This document shows positions 42,586 to 46,883 of a DNA stretch of 46,883 nt, one piece after another. Below the pieces are notes generated by a model. That model was not told the origin of the DNA, made no database searches, and saw only the letters and a program-made list of their open reading frames with translations. The translations under genes and the position numbers were made by a program. Origin of the DNA: Euryarchaeota archaeon UBA605 (GTDB taxonomy: Archaea > Thermoplasmatota > Poseidoniia > Poseidoniales > Thalassarchaeaceae); assembly GCA_002504905.1 (NCBI GenBank), contig DATY01000004.1, forward strand, positions 1-46,883, read 5' to 3'. Numbering within the stretch: position 1 is the first letter of the stretch; each line of letters starts with the position of its first letter.

Positions 42586-45500
42586 ATGCAAAGCAACACC
42601 CTCCGCTCTGTTACACTTGCCTTATTGATGATTGCCTCAGTTTTGGTGCCCCTTGCGGACATCCATTCTGAACCCCCTGAAATGATGGAAGAAAGAGTGG
42701 CTCTAGAAGCCCCTCCTGTTCCTTGTTTGGGTAATGACGCCTGCCGTGGAACCGATGCAGGTAATACATTTGCGACGGCCATTAATGTCACAACTGACTT
42801 TGACTGGAATGGAGCAAATGAGACCAATACATACTGGGGTTCAATGGCAGCTACTGGATATTCCAGTACCAGCGACAATAACAATGACTTCTTCATTGTT
42901 GATGTACCAGCAGGATATGGTGTGGAAGCTACATTGTCATGGAACGGTACAGGTGCTGGTACATACGATAATTACGCTTACAGGTTGGCTATGGGTCCAA
43001 CTAGCGCAGCAGGATGGTCATATGGGACTAGTGCATCATACGGAGGATCTTATGGATACTGTTACTACTCTTCATCATATGAGCTATCAATGAATACACA
43101 AGTAGGTGAAGTAACTACTAGCAACCCACCTTACTGCTACTTCGCTTCAAGCAGTTACTATGAGAACTTACCGCAATACTGGAGCACTCCAATGGATTTG
43201 GCTGGCGACCCGATAATGGTAATGGCAAGTTGCTACTACTGCTACTATTATGCGACTAATGCTGAATATCAGCTCGATATCACAGTCTTCCCTGCTGACG
43301 GAGGCCAAGCAGGAGATGCAACTCAAGATGTTCTCGATGTCATTCTCGACATGCCTGATTCTCCATCATCTTGGAGCTATCAGTCAGGAACATTCACACT
43401 TGATGGTACAACTTCAGTAAATGTTGATATTACAAGTTGTGACTCTTGGTGTTCATCCGAGAGTACAATGGATATTACAAAACCTGATGGAACAGTAGAC
43501 TCAACTGGTTACTGGTCAACTGGTTACACAGGAACAGTTGCAACCTACTCTGCTGCTGGAACTTACACTATTGAAAAGATGGATAGCTGGGGTGACGGAG
43601 GATTCGGAGTACAAGTTGGAGCAGTTCTTGGCTCATTCACTGGTATTTTGACCGGAGATGCATTTAATCTTGTAGATAAGGGCTCAGGAATAGTTGGTTC
43701 AACTGATTCTAGCGATTTATGGGCACTAGTTATCCCTGATGGTTATCAAGCGAATGTTACCTTAGATTGGGAACAAAGTGCAGATTTGGATTTGTATGTC
43801 TTCTCCAATCCTGATGAAACAGGAATGATTGCTTATTCTTGGAGTTCTACACCTGGAGAGTTTATTGATCTAGGTGGAGCAATTACCAACACTACTGTAT
43901 ATCTGAAAGTAGATTATTATTCATGGGGTTCAAGTTCTTCATGGGCTGGTTACTTACTGACAATACAACTTACGCCTTCAGTAGCACCACCATGCTTTGA
44001 GCAAGATGACGCAGGTTCTGGAAGTGATGCCGCGGATGATGACACCTCAGATCCTGATGCAAGTCCAATGGACCTAACTTCAATGGGTCTCGCAGGAACT
44101 GTACAAGGTATGGTCTGCGATGGATATGATGATGAAGACTGGTATGAATTCACATTGCCTGCATACCACGGTCTGTGGGCACGATTAGATTGGTCTGAGG
44201 ATGAAGGTACAGAACACCTAATGTTCTACCAATACTTAGACTTAGGATATGCTTCAACGTTATCTACATCTACAAGTTCTTACTTCAATCCTCAAGCAGT
44301 TTCATCTAATGAATCTTACAGTTTTACTTCAAACTTAGCTTCAGAATCTACTGTTTGGCTACGTGTAGTGGTTTCCTCACTACCTGAAGATGTTGAGCAC
44401 AACTACACAATTGAGTGGTCGATTTACAATGCTTCCGTAGAACCTGTGGAAAGCGTTTACCAAGATGATGCTGGCTTAGGTATCGATGCTCATGACAGTT
44501 CATACTCTGCTACTGGTGCAAGTGTAATCCCTTCAATGAATAATACATTGACAGGATATGGTCACGATAGTTGGGATATGTATGACATGTATGAGATTTA
44601 CATACCTCAGAACTATGCTTTGATGGTTGACTTGACATTCCCGATACAGAATGATCTTGAATTATTTGTCAGATATCAAGGTACTTGGGGTCTAAGTACA
44701 ATTAGTTCATCATACAATAATAATCCAGAAACTGGTGCTGCTGGATATTCATATGGTGGACAGAGCATTTACATCATTGTACAAACAGATCGTGGAAGCG
44801 GTGAGTACACTCTTGGAATTACTATGATTACACCAGCAAATGAGCCTGGTGCAAATCCTGACGATTGCGGTACTGGTGTAGATGCATCAGATAACATATA
44901 CTCAAACCCTGGCGGAAACACATGGTTGAACGGAAGTACACAAATTGATGTTAACGGAGATGCTGATGATGTTGGCGGTACATGTACTGGTTGGATTTCA
45001 GATATGTGGGATGAGAGAGATTACTACAATGTATTAGTTCCTTCAGGTAAATATTTGGAATGGAATGTTACATGGACAAGTACAGCATCTGTATACACAT
45101 ACATGTACAAATGTCAAATACAGACTCAGCCATGTTCTTACCCAGCTAACGGTGCTTACTACGTTTCACAACCAAATACTTACTCTGGTACAAACGTAAC
45201 TATGAATCATATGTCTGGCCTATGGGTTACTGGTGGAGGATGGTTAACACTTGGAATATACACATACAGTGCAGTTGATGTAACATACACAATGGAATTC
45301 AACTTCCTTGATCTTGCCAACCTAGTTGGTGGTGTACAAGATGACGCAGGATCTGGACTTGACGCAGGCGCGGGGCAGTCTGATGCTATTCATGTGAATG
45401 ACTACAACAACATGACTAATGATACACTATTCTTTGAGGGTTGGAACCATGGAGATGTTGATACTACTGATAGATATACATTCGATGTACCTGCAAACTA

Positions 45501-46883
45501 TGGATATGAAGTTCAACTACAACACGATGGTGTATCTTACTATGCTAGTGGATACAACACGTGGTTACTCTTGGATATATATGGTACTGGAACTTCGAAC
45601 ATTGCTTATGGGCAACCAATATACGGCTCATCTACACCTTCTTGGAACAGTAGTAGTACTAACTCTTACTATGGCGACCAAGTCAATATGATAGGTGTTA
45701 GAAATTGGGCTGGTTGGTTAACTGGTGACGATGGTCAAGATTACAACGTCACAATTTCATTCTTCAACTTAGATAGTGACGGTGACGGTTGGAACGATGA
45801 TGTAGAAACACAATGTGGGTCTGACCCAACTAATGCTACAGACTATCCAGGAGATGTTGATGCTGATGGAATCTGTGACGCTCTAGATACGGATACAGAC
45901 GGAGATGGAGTCATCGATAGCGAAGATGCATTCCCAGAAGATCCAAATGAATCAGAAGATAATGACGGAGACGGCACTGGAGACAATGCTGACTACGACA
46001 ATGATAATGATATGTGGAATAACACAGATGAAATTGATTGTCTAACTGATCCAATGGATGCAACATCCGTACCTTCTGATAATGATGGTGATTGGATTTG
46101 TGACCTACTAGACATGGATGACGATAATGATGGTTATCTAGACGATATCGATGCTTTCCCAACGAATGCATCAGAGTGGGCTGACAATGATGGTGACAGA
46201 ATTGGAGATAACGCTGATATTGACGACGATAATGATGGATACGAAGATTTAGTTGAAGTTGATTGTGAGTCCGATCCAATGGACTTGACCAGCATTCCAA
46301 CTGACTTAGATCTAGATGGAACTTGTGATGCAATTGATAGTGATATCGATGGTGACGGATACGATAATGACATGGATCTATTCCCTCTAGACCCAAGTGA
46401 GTGGGCTGATTTCGATGGAGATGGAGTTGGAGACAACGCTGATCTTGACGATGACAATGACTTAGTTCTAGACGTTGACGATGCTTTCCCAATGGATCCA
46501 TATGAAACAGTAGATACTGATGGTGATGGTGTTGGAGACAATGCTGACTTGAATGATGACGGCGACTCATGGACAGATGCTGAGGAATTAGCTTGTGGAA
46601 GTGATGGACTGGACGCATCTTCAGTACCAGATGATTTCGATGGTGACATGATTTGTGACAAAGTAGATACTGATGATGACGGAGACGGTGTTTCTGATGA
46701 AAACGATGCTTTCCCGTATGATGCAAACGAAAACGCGGACCTTGACGGTGACGGAATTGGCGACTACAGCGATACTGATGATGACGGCGATGGCTGGGCA
46801 GATTCAGTTGAACCTAACTGTGGAACTGACCCAATGGATGCTTTCTCAGTCCCTGCAGACAACGATGGTGACAACGATTGTGA
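42586..46883 (+). CDS. Giant surface protein with PPC-like domains and thrombospondin type 3 repeats, 3' partial
   Basis: The frame is open from the ATG at 42586 to the window end without a stop, at least 1432 residues. A signal peptide (RSVTLALLMIASVLVPLA) is followed by five PPC-like beta-sandwich regions marked by D-D-A/C-G-x-G-x-DA motifs at 42733, 44005, 44464, 44860 and 45340. The first region has a patch very rich in Tyr and Cys (43063-43250, including SCYYCYYY), and SCDSWC follows near 43435. From 45772 thrombospondin type 3 repeats with paired Cys begin and continue past the end. The layout matches the 39094 gene, so a membrane helix and cytoplasmic tail are expected beyond the window. 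Codons end in C more often than in the neighbour, suggesting high expression. Confidence 0.88.
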   Translation, partial: MQSNTLRSVTLALLMIASVLVPLADIHSEPPEMMEERVALEAPPVPCLGNDACRGTDAGNTFATAINVTTDFDWNGANETNTYWGSMAATGYSSTSDNNNDFFIVDVPAGYGVEATLSWNGTGAGTYDNYAYRLAMGPTSAAGWSYGTSASYGGSYGYCYYSSSYELSMNTQVGEVTTSNPPYCYFASSSYYENLPQYWSTPMDLAGDPIMVMASCYYCYYYATNAEYQLDITVFPADGGQAGDATQDVLDVILDMPDSPSSWSYQSGTFTLDGTTSVNVDITSCDSWCSSESTMDITKPDGTVDSTGYWSTGYTGTVATYSAAGTYTIEKMDSWGDGGFGVQVGAVLGSFTGILTGDAFNLVDKGSGIVGSTDSSDLWALVIPDGYQANVTLDWEQSADLDLYVFSNPDETGMIAYSWSSTPGEFIDLGGAITNTTVYLKVDYYSWGSSSSWAGYLLTIQLTPSVAPPCFEQDDAGSGSDAADDDTSDPDASPMDLTSMGLAGTVQGMVCDGYDDEDWYEFTLPAYHGLWARLDWSEDEGTEHLMFYQYLDLGYASTLSTSTSSYFNPQAVSSNESYSFTSNLASESTVWLRVVVSSLPEDVEHNYTIEWSIYNASVEPVESVYQDDAGLGIDAHDSSYSATGASVIPSMNNTLTGYGHDSWDMYDMYEIYIPQNYALMVDLTFPIQNDLELFVRYQGTWGLSTISSSYNNNPETGAAGYSYGGQSIYIIVQTDRGSGEYTLGITMITPANEPGANPDDCGTGVDASDNIYSNPGGNTWLNGSTQIDVNGDADDVGGTCTGWISDMWDERDYYNVLVPSGKYLEWNVTWTSTASVYTYMYKCQIQTQPCSYPANGAYYVSQPNTYSGTNVTMNHMSGLWVTGGGWLTLGIYTYSAVDVTYTMEFNFLDLANLVGGVQDDAGSGLDAGAGQSDAIHVNDYNNMTNDTLFFEGWNHGDVDTTDRYTFDVPANYGYEVQLQHDGVSYYASGYNTWLLLDIYGTGTSNIAYGQPIYGSSTPSWNSSSTNSYYGDQVNMIGVRNWAGWLTGDDGQDYNVTISFFNLDSDGDGWNDDVETQCGSDPTNATDYPGDVDADGICDALDTDTDGDGVIDSEDAFPEDPNESEDNDGDGTGDNADYDNDNDMWNNTDEIDCLTDPMDATSVPSDNDGDWICDLLDMDDDNDGYLDDIDAFPTNASEWADNDGDRIGDNADIDDDNDGYEDLVEVDCESDPMDLTSIPTDLDLDGTCDAIDSDIDGDGYDNDMDLFPLDPSEWADFDGDGVGDNADLDDDNDLVLDVDDAFPMDPYETVDTDGDGVGDNADLNDDGDSWTDAEELACGSDGLDASSVPDDFDGDMICDKVDTDDDGDGVSDENDAFPYDANENADLDGDGIGDYSDTDDDGDGWADSVEPNCGTDPMDAFSVPADNDGDNDC
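45772..46883 (+). repeat. Coding thrombospondin type 3 repeats of the second surface protein
   Basis: The same roughly 70-residue unit as in the preceding gene: Cys-x-x-DP, S-x-P, D-x-D-x-D-x-x-CD, DxDxDGDG, DAFP, then D-x-DG-GDNADxDDDxDG. At least five units are visible and the array continues past the window. The third base of Asp codons is mixed GAT/GAC here, while the array in the preceding gene is mostly GAT, so the two arrays have diverged at DNA level while keeping the protein pattern. Confidence 0.85.

Noticed and set aside
42372..42671. Frame of 99 codons with a hydrophobic start before the last surface-protein gene
   Set aside because: It overlaps the signal peptide of the 42586 gene in another frame, and its second half is a translation of that gene's coding sequence.
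45911..46726. Long minus-strand frame rich in His, Arg, Gln and Leu
   Set aside because: It is the reverse of GAT/GAC-rich calcium repeats; such codons read backwards give His- or Ser-rich text. No signal for translation and the sense frame is clearly coding.
42586..46883. Truncated pseudogene
   Set aside because: The frame is intact up to the last base; it is cut only by the window edge.

Overview
The window looks like a piece of a planktonic marine euryarchaeon of the Candidatus Poseidoniales (Marine Group II), possibly the Thalassarchaeaceae side; that last placement is a guess. Archaeal markers are Rpo11, aEF-1beta, a Cbf5-type pseudouridine synthase, an EMC3-like DUF106 membrane protein, an archaeal CMP kinase, archaeal AsnRS and an archaeal-type RNase P RNA. 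A proteorhodopsin-like gene, very large secreted peptidase and repeat proteins, and AT-rich, tightly packed coding DNA fit marine group II. I see no insertion sequence, prophage, CRISPR array or rRNA gene.

Layout: 1-4840 (+) holds the end of a zinc-ribbon beta-sandwich protein, then EMC3-like, cmk and cbf5. 5036-7435 (-) is a membrane-anchored secreted protein, followed by tRNA-His. 7648-11503 (-) is a compact five-gene run read as HEAT protein, small unknown, DEAD-box helicase, TusA-like, GTP cyclohydrolase II. A DUF2240-like gene (+) converges on a first RND/MMPL exporter (-). 14832-16499 (+) is rpo11-truD; 16517-16963 (-) is a small zinc protein with aEF-1beta. A cupin gene (+) faces a rhodopsin gene (-) across a strong hairpin. 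18577-22501 holds rlmE and a cluster for proteins outside the membrane: a secreted thioredoxin-fold protein facing an operon of membrane thioredoxin, VKOR and an NDP-sugar epimerase.

22660-25722 is a second RND/MMPL exporter, then a lipoprotein esterase and a nitroreductase. 27669-27968 (-) is the RNase P RNA, divergent from rpiA. Two tandem tRNA-Lys genes, asnS, an isovaleryl-CoA-dehydrogenase-like gene and tRNA-Gln (-) follow. 31959-46883 is dominated by secreted giants: a 2066-residue subtilase with a pyrolysin/TPPII-like insertion, 3-hydroxyacyl-CoA dehydrogenase, and two adjacent paralogous surface proteins made of PPC-like domains and thrombospondin-type-3 calcium-binding repeats. The second runs off the window.

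How it may work together (inference): a proteolytic photoheterotroph. Rhodopsin supplies proton-motive force, secreted proteases and esterases release substrates, acyl-CoA dehydrogenase and hydroxyacyl-CoA dehydrogenase oxidise the carbon skeletons, and the thioredoxin-VKOR-epimerase operon could mature the cysteine-paired, sequon-rich surface proteins encoded nearby.
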